Source: UBA5314 sp039679855 (lineage in GTDB: Bacteria; Bacillota; Syntrophomonadia; Syntrophomonadales; Syntrophomonadaceae). From it: DNA of 64,000 nt. The DNA lies in the NCBI GenBank assembly GCA_039679855.1, contig JBDKUE010000008.1:1-64000 (forward strand), written 5' to 3'. Position numbers and translations under genes: made by a program. Shown one piece after another: positions 17,209-24,960 of this stretch; position 1 is the first letter of the stretch, and every line of letters starts with the position of its first letter. The notes beneath the pieces are model-generated. The model made no database searches. It worked only from the letters and a program-made list of their open reading frames with translations, and was not told the DNA's origin.

Positions 17209-17925
17209 CTAAAACCCGGTGGGCAGGTTCTTGGGCATAACGACCGGCTGGGTGGGTTTTATCCGGTATACGGCTGGAATAACCGGTCCCCGGTCGGTAA
17301 TTTTACCGCCCGGTACATAGGCCTTGTTGGTCAAAACCCTTCTTACTCCATGGAACTGATCCCCATACCAGTTGTTGAAACCGCTGACGATCCCTATGGC
17401 AGTTGGATACCCGGAAGTAGTTCCAATAAAGCAGGGCTTGCCGCCATACATCCCTATGAACATGGCTACATGAGTAATATGATCGACCCGCTGGAAGGTA
17501 AAAATATCCCCCGGTTTCAATTTTTCCACTCCCACCAGCTTGCCGTTCTTTACGTACACACCTTCTACCGGAACCCCTACGGTATCATATTTGCGAGACG
17601 CCGAAGTAATGCTGTACCCATAATCCTTGTACACCATGGAAAGAAATTGCGAGCAGTCGCAATACCCGGTAGTGGCGTATTTGGTATGACCATATTTTAT
17701 GTAGCCGTACTCCATATACCAGATCGCCCTTCCGACAATGGCACTGGCCAGGCTGCCGTCATAGTTGGCGCGCAAGCTGCTAATTACAGCCTGGCTGTTT
17801 ACTTTACTGCCGGTGGAAGTTGCGGCCAGGGCTGGTGCTGAATGAAATACTCCAGTTCCAATCATCGAGGTCAATATTAACAAATATGCAATTATTCTGT
17901 TTTTCATTGCCAATTTTCTTCTCAT
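17209..17925 (-). CDS. Secreted NlpC/P60-family cell-wall hydrolase
   Basis: A 238-residue exported protein. The signal peptide (MRRKLAMKNRIIAYLLILT... ending APALAA) is followed by an NlpC/P60-like papain-fold domain. The catalytic Cys lies in YCDCSQFLSMVYKDYG, the His in DHITHVAMFIG, and GDIFTF precedes it as in the family. The usual DCSG is DCSQ here. The function is probably cleavage of peptide stems in peptidoglycan. The C-terminal 40 residues are Pro-rich (VIPAVYRIKPTQPVVMPKN). Start ATG 17925 has AGGAGG 6 nt upstream. The upstream frame to 17979 is not needed. Confidence 0.85.
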   Translation of the reverse strand: MRRKLAMKNRIIAYLLILTSMIGTGVFHSAPALAATSTGSKVNSQAVISSLRANYDGSLASAIVGRAIWYMEYGYIKYGHTKYATTGYCDCSQFLSMVYKDYGYSITSASRKYDTVGVPVEGVYVKNGKLVGVEKLKPGDIFTFQRVDHITHVAMFIGMYGGKPCFIGTTSGYPTAIGIVSGFNNWYGDQFHGVRRVLTNKAYVPGGKITDRGPVIPAVYRIKPTQPVVMPKNLPTGF

Positions 17926-18270
17926 GGAAAACCTCCTGTTTCCGGACCATAAAAATACTAGCTTGGATTTTAATAGCATTTACGCCTCATATAGCTTATT
18001 TTCGACTCATATGCGTTTCTTCCTTTTGGTAAATATGGGTATACATATATATCATAAACACGAAATGGGTCCTCTGGTTCCTATTGTCCTTGGATTGCAG
18101 GAGATGGCAAATTGACTATGGTAAATTATGACTTGGGGTAGGGGCAATCCGGTCATACATCTTTTGATGCTCTGGTGGACTGTCGACTTTGTCTACAAGC
18201 TAAGAAGGCCACCCTCTAAAGTAAGGTGGCCTTCTGCATAAATATAGTTATGTCTAATCTTCAACCAGTT
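17926..18270. other. Intergenic region with one hairpin
   Basis: An AT-rich stretch upstream of the NlpC/P60 gene. An 11-bp perfect hairpin (18203-18213 with 18225-18235) lacks a T tail. No gene recognised. Confidence 0.4.
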
Positions 18271-18420
18271 TTAATCATCCCCAAAGAAGGTGCCAATTCC
18301 TATGCCGCCCAGGAGGCTGACTTCATCTTTGCCCCTGCCGCCTTCCCTAACCAGGCGCCTTGCATCGGCCCTGAACTCATCGTCATAGCGGTTACCCTTG
18401 TTAAGCATTTTCGAATCCAT
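18271..18420 (-). pseudogene. Chimera: IS3-type orfA start joined to the copied 3' end of the AIM24 gene
   Basis: On the minus strand a 49-codon frame begins with MDSKMLNKGNRYDDEFRADA and continues RRLVREGGR, the typical N-terminus of IS3-family OrfA (helix-turn-helix). It then switches to KDEVSLLGGIGIGTFFGDD-stop, the C-terminus of the AIM24 protein encoded at 19800. The last about 70 bp (18273-18344) match 19802-19873 with only a few differences. The join falls in a shared GGC-rich stretch. No ribosome site precedes it and the rest of the IS is gone. Confidence 0.75.
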
Positions 18421-18653
18421 CCACTTGTTATTGTACCTAACTCAACTGTGTCCATCGATTCGGGCATGACTCAGTCTCGCATTTCTTGATTGAATGACTA
18501 CTGCATTCATCAATCCTCGACTTATATTTTTAGTTATGACTGTTCAGGTTCTATTCCTAACAGTACATACACCAAACCGGGCAATTGACACAATCATGGA
18601 GGAAAAGGTAATATATGCCACGAAATAGCATGAAGATGCATCAAGTAAGGGGG

Positions 18654-18692
18654 ATTTCATGTATTTTGCTATTATTGCAAAATACATGAAAT
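18654..18692. repeat. Perfect 16-bp inverted repeat
   Basis: Arms 18654-18669 and 18677-18692 (ATTTCATGTATTTTGC and its complement) around a 7-nt loop. It has no T tail. It also lies inside a short frame starting ATG 18658 (MYFAIIAKYMKSID, stop after 24 codons) that follows AAGGGGG. It may be an operator, an IS end or a remnant of one. Confidence 0.7.
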
Positions 18693-18867
18693 CGATAGAT
18701 ATTAACAGTTCTGCAAAGCAAACTGGCTGAAAGCCCAATTGCCAGATCGCGTATACCTTGAGACTTCGAAGCCAATAATGACACGGCGGTGATACTTACT
18801 GACGGAGCTATTTTATTTTAGGTTAAAGGGTGAAATTATTCCGGCAGATTAAAGTCTACCGGGTAAT

Positions 18868-18921
18868 TAAATAAATAAAAGCCTTCAAACAACACACCTT
18901 GCACAGTTCTTGTTTGAAGGC
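18868..18921 (-). terminator. Orphan minus-strand intrinsic terminator
   Basis: Perfect 12-bp stem (18881-18892 with 18910-18921) followed on the minus strand by TTTTATTTATTT. No minus-strand gene is visible upstream of it as far as the AIM24 gene, so it may end a small RNA or belong to a lost gene. Confidence 0.8.
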
Positions 18922-19095
18922 CCAGTCCCCTACGCAAATTTGTAGGTTAATTATATTTTAGCTTATTCGTGAAGTTTACAGTTCTACAATGAGCAGCAGC
19001 TTCAAGTTCGTTTGATATATATGCCCCTTATTACTACCAACAAACATTGATAATTTGAAATTTTAGCATCTGTGTCTTGACAACGGGGTGAACTC

Positions 19096-19152
19096 ATGGG
19101 ACATATGCTAATAACAGTAGGACGTTACCTAAAGGGAATGAAACTTGAATGA
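19096..19152 (+). CDS. Possible 18-residue upstream ORF
   Basis: ATG 19096 follows GGGGTGAACTC; the frame MGHMLITVGRYLKGMKLE ends with TGA overlapping the ATG of the next gene (ATGA). The overlap suggests translational coupling to the membrane protein, which has a poor ribosome site of its own. No homology is known to me. Confidence 0.3.
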   Translation: MGHMLITVGRYLKGMKLE

Positions 19153-19595
19153 AAAAACAGGTGAGGAGTGAGAACTATTTGGGTACAATAGATGAGTTTT
19201 TGGTCATGAAAGCAGCAATAATGGCCATAGCGTATTTTATTATCTTATTGGTTATGTTCAGATTAGTGCATAAAAGGCTTGATAAGCCTAGATCATATTG
19301 GGCAATATATTGGCTGACGGGTATTATATTTGGCTTTTTTCTTATATTAGGTATTATTTTGGAAATGAATCAGAGTACATCTGTACATATTTTATATAGT
19401 AAAAATTTTTTGCTGTATTGTACAATAATATATTTTTTAATGGTACTCAGTCTATTCTATTTTTGGTATAAAAAAAGCAAAAAGTCTATTTCACAATGTG
19501 TAATATTTTGGTTATCAAGTATTATTTTGGGGTTTTTGCTCTATCACGCTATTATTATAATAGTTAAATGTATTTTTATATTTAGTGGTATGTAG
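19149..19595 (+). CDS. Hypothetical membrane protein, four helices, AT-rich
   Basis: A 148-residue protein with four hydrophobic segments (about 20-42, 52-72, 86-106, 118-145) separated by short basic loops (KRLDKPR, KKSKKS). The paired layout suggests an internal duplication of a two-helix unit (YWxxYWLTGIIFGFF with VIFWLSSIILGFLL). Its base composition is far more AT-rich than its neighbours, and it lies beside IS debris, so recent acquisition is likely. The start is uncertain: the SD (AAAGGG) is 12 nt from ATG 19149. Function unknown. Confidence 0.6.
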   Translation: MKKQVRSENYLGTIDEFLVMKAAIMAIAYFIILLVMFRLVHKRLDKPRSYWAIYWLTGIIFGFFLILGIILEMNQSTSVHILYSKNFLLYCTIIYFLMVLSLFYFWYKKSKKSISQCVIFWLSSIILGFLLYHAIIIIVKCIFIFSGM

Positions 19596-19758
19596 AGAAT
19601 GCAACATTACAAAAGATACGGGTGATTTGAGGTTCGATCGTTATTTAAATCGATAATAAAAAGTGGGCTATAAATAGATAGGGAGTTTAGTCCAGGTTAG
19701 CATAATAATTCTTATGCAATGTTGGGGCTAGAAAAATAAAAAGTAAGCCGTTTTTTCT

Positions 19759-19800
19759 AGCCCCCTTCTGGCTTATCACCAGAAGGGGGCTGATTTTTCT
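19759..19800 (+). terminator. Intrinsic terminator, plus strand
   Basis: Perfect 13-bp stem (19759-19771 with 19779-19791), loop CTTATCA, then GATTTTTCT. It lies between the membrane-protein gene and the convergent AIM24 gene. Confidence 0.9.
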
Positions 19801-20726
19801 CAATCATCCCCAAAGAAGGTGCCAATTCCTATGCCGCCCAGGAGGCTGCCTTCATCTTTACCCTTACCGCCTCCAGCCTTGCTGGCGGAGTAAATCCTAT
19901 CCGCCAGGCGCGAAAAGGGCAGCGATTGCAGCCAAACGGTTCCCGGGCCGGTAAGAGTGGCCAGGAACAATCCTTCACCACCGAAGAGAGCCGATTTTAT
20001 CCCACTGGCCATTTGAATATCGTAGTTTACCGTCTTGGTCAGGGCAACCAGGCAGCCGGTATCCATCTTCAGGGTTTCTCCCGGTTGTAATTCCTTTTTA
20101 ATGATAGTCCCTCCGGCATGCATGAAAGCCAGGCCGTCGCCTTCCAGCTTTTGCATGATGAACCCTTCCCCGCCAAACAAGCCTACCCCAATCTTCTTCT
20201 GGAAAGCAATTCCTACTGATATTCCCTTGGCAGCACACAGAAAAGCGTCTTTCTGGCAAATCAGCATACCTCCGACGTCGGTCAGGTCAAAGGATATCAC
20301 TTTTCCGGGATAAGGAGCAGCGAAGGATACGCACTTTTTACCGCTTCCCGAGTTGGTGAAGGAAGTCATAAATAAGCTTTCCCCGGTAAGCACGCGCTTG
20401 CCGGCCGAGAAGAGCTTGCCCATCAAGTCCTTGCCTTCTTTGCCAGAACCGTCGCCAAATATAGTCTCCATCTTGATGGCGCTGTCCATGTACATCATGG
20501 CTCCCGCTTCAGCTACGATAGTCTCGCCCGGGTCCAGCATAATCTCTACAAACTGAAGATCATTTCCATGTATCTCAAATTCAACCTCATGGGCCCGGCG
20601 CATGCCAGCCGGTGCGCTGACCGGGGGCTGCTGGGCCGCAGCAGGTGCTGTTGCAGCCAGGGACGCCCCGCATTGGTTGCAGAACTTGGCATTTCCCACA
20701 TCACTTCCACATGACGGACAAAACAT
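19800..20726 (-). CDS. AIM24/TIGR00266 family protein with N-terminal zinc ribbon
   Basis: A 308-residue protein. An N-terminal zinc ribbon (CPSCG, then CNQCG) and an Ala/Pro linker lead into the AIM24 beta-sandwich domain (VEFEIHGNDLQFVEIMLDPGETIVAEAGAMMYMD ... FLCAAKGISVGIAFQKK ... MHAGGTIIKKELQPGETLKMDTGCLVAL). The C-terminus is Gly-rich (GGGKGKDEGSLLGGIGIGTFFGDD). AIM24 homologues in bacteria are poorly understood; in yeast the protein is a mitochondrial membrane-organisation factor. ATG 20726 is 9 nt from AAGGAGG; the in-frame TTG upstream is too close to it. Its 3' end was copied to 18271. Confidence 0.92.
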   Translation of the reverse strand: MFCPSCGSDVGNAKFCNQCGASLAATAPAAAQQPPVSAPAGMRRAHEVEFEIHGNDLQFVEIMLDPGETIVAEAGAMMYMDSAIKMETIFGDGSGKEGKDLMGKLFSAGKRVLTGESLFMTSFTNSGSGKKCVSFAAPYPGKVISFDLTDVGGMLICQKDAFLCAAKGISVGIAFQKKIGVGLFGGEGFIMQKLEGDGLAFMHAGGTIIKKELQPGETLKMDTGCLVALTKTVNYDIQMASGIKSALFGGEGLFLATLTGPGTVWLQSLPFSRLADRIYSASKAGGGKGKDEGSLLGGIGIGTFFGDD

Positions 20727-21084
20727 AAATAACAACCTCCTTAAAGTATTAGCGTTGATAATTCTGCTTGTTATAATTCTCCACCGGCAGGCAAACCGCC
20801 TTCCTGGCTGCCATTTATTTTCTAATCGTCCAAGGTATTACATAGTCAATAAAGGCATTTCATCCCCGCTCGTAAGCCCGTATTTAGTGCGGGGCTTGTT
20901 GTTGAAAAAATCCTTTTAGATCTCAGACAAAAGGCAAAACAGGAGAGTATTATTTTGATCTTTGATATGCAATTGAAACATAGTCCTTGAGGTAGCCCCA
21001 CTTAAGCTATCTGAAATATTTCCCAAGTATAGCTTTTTAAACGATAGAAAAAATATTTCTAAAATATAGTTTGGAGGCATCCTT
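20727..21084. other. Intergenic region
   Basis: Lies between divergent genes (AIM24 and the YhcN-like lipoprotein). It holds a CCCCGC/GCGGGG stem around 20862-20887 and a T-rich stretch; no ORF and no confident promoter seen. Confidence 0.4.
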
Positions 21085-21510
21085 ATGAACCCCAAAAGAA
21101 CTCTAATTGCATCTCTGATACTTCTAATAATTTTTAGTTTTATGATGGCAGGCTGCCAAAAAGCCCAAAAGCCTATTCAACCGCAGAGTACCGGAGTTGT
21201 CAACCAGGCTGTTGCGGAAGCCCAGAAGGTTCCTGGAGTCAGTAAAGCAACTGCGTTCGAGGCCAACAACAAAATCTATATGGGCTTGGAAACGACCTCT
21301 AACATGACTAGACAGGAAGCCGCTGCCCTGGAGGAAAAGGTTATGAATCAAGTAAAAGGTGTCAACTCCAGTTACACCCCGCTTGTTACTTCTGAAAAGG
21401 AAACCGTTGCCAAAATTAGAGATGTATCAAGTGGCATTACCGGAGGGCGTCCAGTGGCAATGTTCAATAATGATATAGCCGATATTGAAGCCCGGATCAA
21501 CCAACGTTAG
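21085..21510 (+). CDS. YhcN/YlaJ-like lipoprotein
   Basis: A 141-residue lipoprotein. The signal peptide ends in FMMAGC (lipidated Cys), followed by KAQKPIQPQS and one YhcN/YlaJ-type domain (AEAQKVPGVSKATAFEANNKIYMGLE ... EEKVMNQVKGVNSSYTPLVTSE), an alpha/beta fold found in sporulation and germination lipoproteins of Bacilli and Clostridia. This supports a spore-forming host. Start ATG 21085 follows TTGGAGGCATCCTT. It is monocistronic with a 16-bp terminator. Confidence 0.85.
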   Translation: MNPKRTLIASLILLIIFSFMMAGCQKAQKPIQPQSTGVVNQAVAEAQKVPGVSKATAFEANNKIYMGLETTSNMTRQEAAALEEKVMNQVKGVNSSYTPLVTSEKETVAKIRDVSSGITGGRPVAMFNNDIADIEARINQR

Positions 21511-21543
21511 AGATCCTAAAAATCCAAGAAAAAAAAGGTTATC

Positions 21544-21586
21544 CTAAAAGGACCCTGGCAGACACGCCAGGGTCCTTTTAGATTGG
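21544..21586 (+). terminator. Intrinsic terminator, 16-bp perfect stem
   Basis: Arms 21544-21559 and 21566-21581 with a 6-nt loop; the T residues are within the 3' arm (CCTTTTAG). Confidence 0.88.
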
Positions 21587-21705
21587 CTACTTGCTAATTT
21601 TGGGGCAACGTGTCTTTTTAGTCACGCTTAATAAAAGGAGTTAATAATCTATCCAAGGGGGATCTTCAGTCTATCACCTAACTAAATCCAACGAGGAGGT
21701 TGAAT

Positions 21706-22626
21706 ATGAATACCCCTCTTGTCACAGTATTGATGGCAGTACATAACGGTGAACCTTACCTTAAAGCAGCCGTCAAGAGCATATTGAACCAGACCTACTC
21801 CAATTTTGAATTTATAATAATCGACGATGCCTCCAGCGATAACAGCCGCTTGCAGATCGCCAGCAACTATGACCCTCGCATAAGGCTTTTCTGCAATGAG
21901 CACAACCAGCGGCTGGCCGGGTCTCTAAACCGCGGCCTTAAATTGGCCCGTGGGAAGTATATAGCCCGTATGGATGCTGATGATATCAGCCTGTCGGACA
22001 GGCTGGCCAGGCAGGTAGCTTTTATGGAAGAGCATCCCAATATCGGGGTTTGCGGCAGCTGGTTGGAATGCTTCGGCGATAAGAAGCAGGTATGGGATTA
22101 CGCTACTGATCCAGAATTTATTTTATGCAATCTTCTATTCCAAAATCAGCTGGGGCATGCCACGGTTATGATGCGCCGGGAATGGATGCTGTCTAAAGGC
22201 CTTTTTTACAATCCTCATTTCCGCGAGTCGGAGGACTATGAATTGTGGACCAGGTGTTCTGAACATTTTCCGCTCGCCAACCTGCCCCATGTCTTATATA
22301 TGTATCGCTGGCATGGGCAACAAGCTTCTCAGGCCAGAACTGGAGAGCAGCATTATTATGCAGGCCTGGTATGCCTGAGACAGCTAAAAAGGATAGGAAT
22401 CAGGCCTTCGGAAGAAGAGATCAAGCTGCATCTGAAGTTTAGTACGGGAAACACTTATACTTCCTATGCCTTCCTAAACGGCGCCCGGCAATGGCTGCAT
22501 AAAATATTTGAAGCCAACCTGAGGCGATCGTATTTCCCCCAGCGAGTATTCAGAAAGGTTGTTGAATACCGCTGGCAGAAGATATGCTATAAAGCCGGCA
22601 TTAATTGGGGTCCGCTCATCAACTAG
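21706..22626 (+). CDS. Family 2 glycosyltransferase
   Basis: A 306-residue GT-A fold enzyme that transfers a sugar from a nucleotide donor. The N-terminal PLVTVLMAVHNGEPYLKAAV, IIDDASSDNS, the metal-binding DADD in RMDADDISLSDR and the acceptor-side ESEDYELWTR (ED motif) are all present. There is no membrane segment, so it is cytosolic or peripheral. ATG 21706 follows GAGGAGGTTGAAT; the in-frame TTG at 21700 is closer to the SD. It stands alone and no polysaccharide cluster surrounds it. The product is unknown, perhaps cell-surface glycan. Confidence 0.92.
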   Translation: MNTPLVTVLMAVHNGEPYLKAAVKSILNQTYSNFEFIIIDDASSDNSRLQIASNYDPRIRLFCNEHNQRLAGSLNRGLKLARGKYIARMDADDISLSDRLARQVAFMEEHPNIGVCGSWLECFGDKKQVWDYATDPEFILCNLLFQNQLGHATVMMRREWMLSKGLFYNPHFRESEDYELWTRCSEHFPLANLPHVLYMYRWHGQQASQARTGEQHYYAGLVCLRQLKRIGIRPSEEEIKLHLKFSTGNTYTSYAFLNGARQWLHKIFEANLRRSYFPQRVFRKVVEYRWQKICYKAGINWGPLIN

Positions 22627-22649
22627 TCTCATATACTGTTCCTGTTGAC

Positions 22650-22690
22650 CCATTAAAAAGGCGTTGGAAAAACTGATTCCAACGCCGTTA
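22650..22690. terminator. Bidirectional intrinsic terminator
   Basis: 10-bp stem (22660-22669 with 22677-22686). The minus-strand tail is TTTTTAAT, the plus-strand tail GTTAATTAAT. It separates the convergent glycosyltransferase and acidic-protein genes. Confidence 0.85.
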
Positions 22691-22710
22691 ATTAATATCA
22701 TTTATGGTTC

Positions 22711-24531
22711 TTATAGCTGAGGCTGAATTGGATTTCTAATACGCCTCATCATTTCAATATATCTTTCATGTACTCTCGTCATTTTGGCCCGGTTGGGGGA
22801 TTCATAGAACCCTTCGTTTGTATCGGGCCCTTCAAGCATTTTTGCTGAATCGGCCAATTCCTGTTTGCCATTTTCTTCAGTGTTCGATTCATAGGATTCG
22901 GCAGTCTCCTCAACTTCAAGCGCTTCATCCGTCATAATGGTTGGGGCGGGTTCGCAATCGGCCGCTCTTTCAATTATTTCTGGTGTTTCGGACTCTTCCG
23001 GCGTTTCCTGTTCATCAGTCGCTTCCAGACTCTCGTAATTATCGCTCTGAGCCGGTATATTGACCAACTCATCCGCTTCAGAAGAATCAGCTACAATGGT
23101 TTGGTTCATTTCCCCGGGTTGTAATTCAGACAACTCAGGTGTCAGAGAAGCTTTGGGGCCCGCAGGTCCGGCTGTCTCCGGGTCTGGTGCATCGCTGGTC
23201 GATGGTGTTTCTGCTTCGTCTGAAACCGTTATCGTTTCTTGAGAAGTTTCCTGTTTTTCGCCCGATGTTTCCGAGAACTCCACTTGTTCTGAAAGCGGCT
23301 CAACTAATTCAGCAGATTCAATGGTTTCCGGTTGGTCGATACCCTCAGCGGTTGAACCAGCCTCAAATTGTTCAGCAGCCTCGCAGGTATCTGATTCGCC
23401 AGGATCATATATCAAATCCTCATCTTCTTCTAGTTCGGCTTCTCCAACTTCCTCATCCCGTTCAAGCTCCCAGTCCACGACTTGCTCTTCTTGCTCCGCC
23501 GATTCATGCAATTCAAAATTTCCCGGTTCCACAACCTCTACAAATATTGGGGAATCACCACTTTGCTCCAGTATGTCTGACAAATCCATCTTTCGGTTCT
23601 TTTCCGGAAATTCTGTTTTCTCGTACCTGAAGTTTATGCGCATCCCGCCAGCTTCAGGTGATTCTTGAGGCTCGTATTCGCCGTTATCTTGTGAATTTAT
23701 TGGTTGAATATTTTTTTCAGGGTCTACGGATACTAAATAGTCATCTTCTTCCCATTCTTCTATTCCAACTTCCTCACATTCTTTTAGTTCCTCTCTTAAT
23801 GCTTCCTCGTCTATCTCAGACAGTCCTGGCATTTCATATGTTTCACTTTTCGCAACTTCCGCTGCTATTGGCGAGGCACTACTTTGCTCTGGTATGTCTG
23901 ACAAATCCAGCTTTTGGTTTGTTTCCAAGGACTCTGATTTCACGTCCAGGAAATTTAGGCGCCCCCCACCTTGTTCAGGTTTATCGGAGATTAGCCCCTC
24001 TTCCGGCAGTTCTCTGAGTCCGGATTCGCTGTCCGTTTGCGTATTATCATGTCCAGAAAGTTCCCATGCTAAATCCGCATCTTCTTCAAGCTCTTCCGCT
24101 TTAACTTCCTCGTCCACCTCGAGTTCCCAGTCTACAACTTCCTCATCTTTTTCGGATTCCTCTTCGTCAGGAACTTCCTTCAATTCGATGGTTTCGTACT
24201 TTTGGCAAACTGCCGTTGCTGCTTCCTGGGCCTTTTCTTCCTCAATGGCTTCTTGAAACTGAGATTTGTCACCGGCTGTTGCAGGTGTTTCAACATCTCT
24301 GCGACTACTTGACGTTTTTATTGTCTTTTTTTCAATCAACAATGTGTTTGTCGGGGATGCTTGTTGTCTCTCGGGCTGGTTGAACGAACTTTCGGAGGCG
24401 TTATTGGGTACAGAATATGGTTTTGTTTTCATGAAAAGATTATTGCATAAGGGGCAGGACTTGTCCTCAGATAGTCCGGTAGCGGATTTACTCCACTGCA
24501 TACAAGATTGGCAATACAGCCAATAGGCCAT
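22711..24531 (-). CDS. Very acidic, low-complexity protein with N-terminal zinc ribbon
   Basis: A 606-residue protein. Residues 1-35 form a treble-clef/zinc-ribbon-like motif (YCQSC and CPLCN). The rest is dominated by Glu, Asp, Ser and Pro and looks disordered. Two related modules of about 170 residues recur: EEVVDWELEVDEEV with KLDLSDIPEQSSASPI, and EQVVDWELERDEEV with KMDLSDILEQSGDSPI. The C-terminus ends in a short basic helix (RVHERYIEMMRRIRN). There is no signal peptide or membrane segment. It may be a scaffold or a mimic of nucleic acid. ATG 24531 has GGAG 10 nt upstream. No family recognised. Confidence 0.7.
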   Translation of the reverse strand: MAYWLYCQSCMQWSKSATGLSEDKSCPLCNNLFMKTKPYSVPNNASESSFNQPERQQASPTNTLLIEKKTIKTSSSRRDVETPATAGDKSQFQEAIEEEKAQEAATAVCQKYETIELKEVPDEEESEKDEEVVDWELEVDEEVKAEELEEDADLAWELSGHDNTQTDSESGLRELPEEGLISDKPEQGGGRLNFLDVKSESLETNQKLDLSDIPEQSSASPIAAEVAKSETYEMPGLSEIDEEALREELKECEEVGIEEWEEDDYLVSVDPEKNIQPINSQDNGEYEPQESPEAGGMRINFRYEKTEFPEKNRKMDLSDILEQSGDSPIFVEVVEPGNFELHESAEQEEQVVDWELERDEEVGEAELEEDEDLIYDPGESDTCEAAEQFEAGSTAEGIDQPETIESAELVEPLSEQVEFSETSGEKQETSQETITVSDEAETPSTSDAPDPETAGPAGPKASLTPELSELQPGEMNQTIVADSSEADELVNIPAQSDNYESLEATDEQETPEESETPEIIERAADCEPAPTIMTDEALEVEETAESYESNTEENGKQELADSAKMLEGPDTNEGFYESPNRAKMTRVHERYIEMMRRIRNPIQPQL

Positions 24532-24960
24532 AAGTAATTATCTCCTTTCTCAATCGGCGTTTAAAAGTGCTCTTTTTAGCGTACACACTAGTGAGCTTTC
24601 TAATATCTTATGGCACTTATATTATTGTGTTACAATTGCAAACACCTGGAAACGCTGACGCAAATCAAACAAAGGCGAATATCCGGCTTTACTGGTGCCA
24701 ATTTCCTATATAGTAACACTTTACTCCAGCACAAATTGATAACATTATCCATAAATTAGAGCAAAATGAACAAGGGGGAAATAGGCTTTCCTTACTATGT
24801 CCAAATCATAAAATAGGGCCGTTTTTTTATTTGGGGCAGATGGCAAAATAGCCAGGCTGCCCCTTGCAAGTTCGGGCGGTGACGATATTCTTGGGACCCG
24901 GGGTATATTCTTTTAATCAGTCAAGAAGATTATGGGACACCACTATGCAACTATCAAACT
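24532..24960. other. Intergenic region
   Basis: Lies between the acidic protein and the RND pump, both on the minus strand. It contains a GC-rich hairpin (GGGGCAG...CTGCCCC, around 24835-24866) with no T tail in either direction. No ORF seen. Confidence 0.4.

Noticed and set aside
23060..24526. Several plus-strand Ser-rich frames
   Set aside because: They mirror the Glu/Asp codons of the acidic protein on the other strand.
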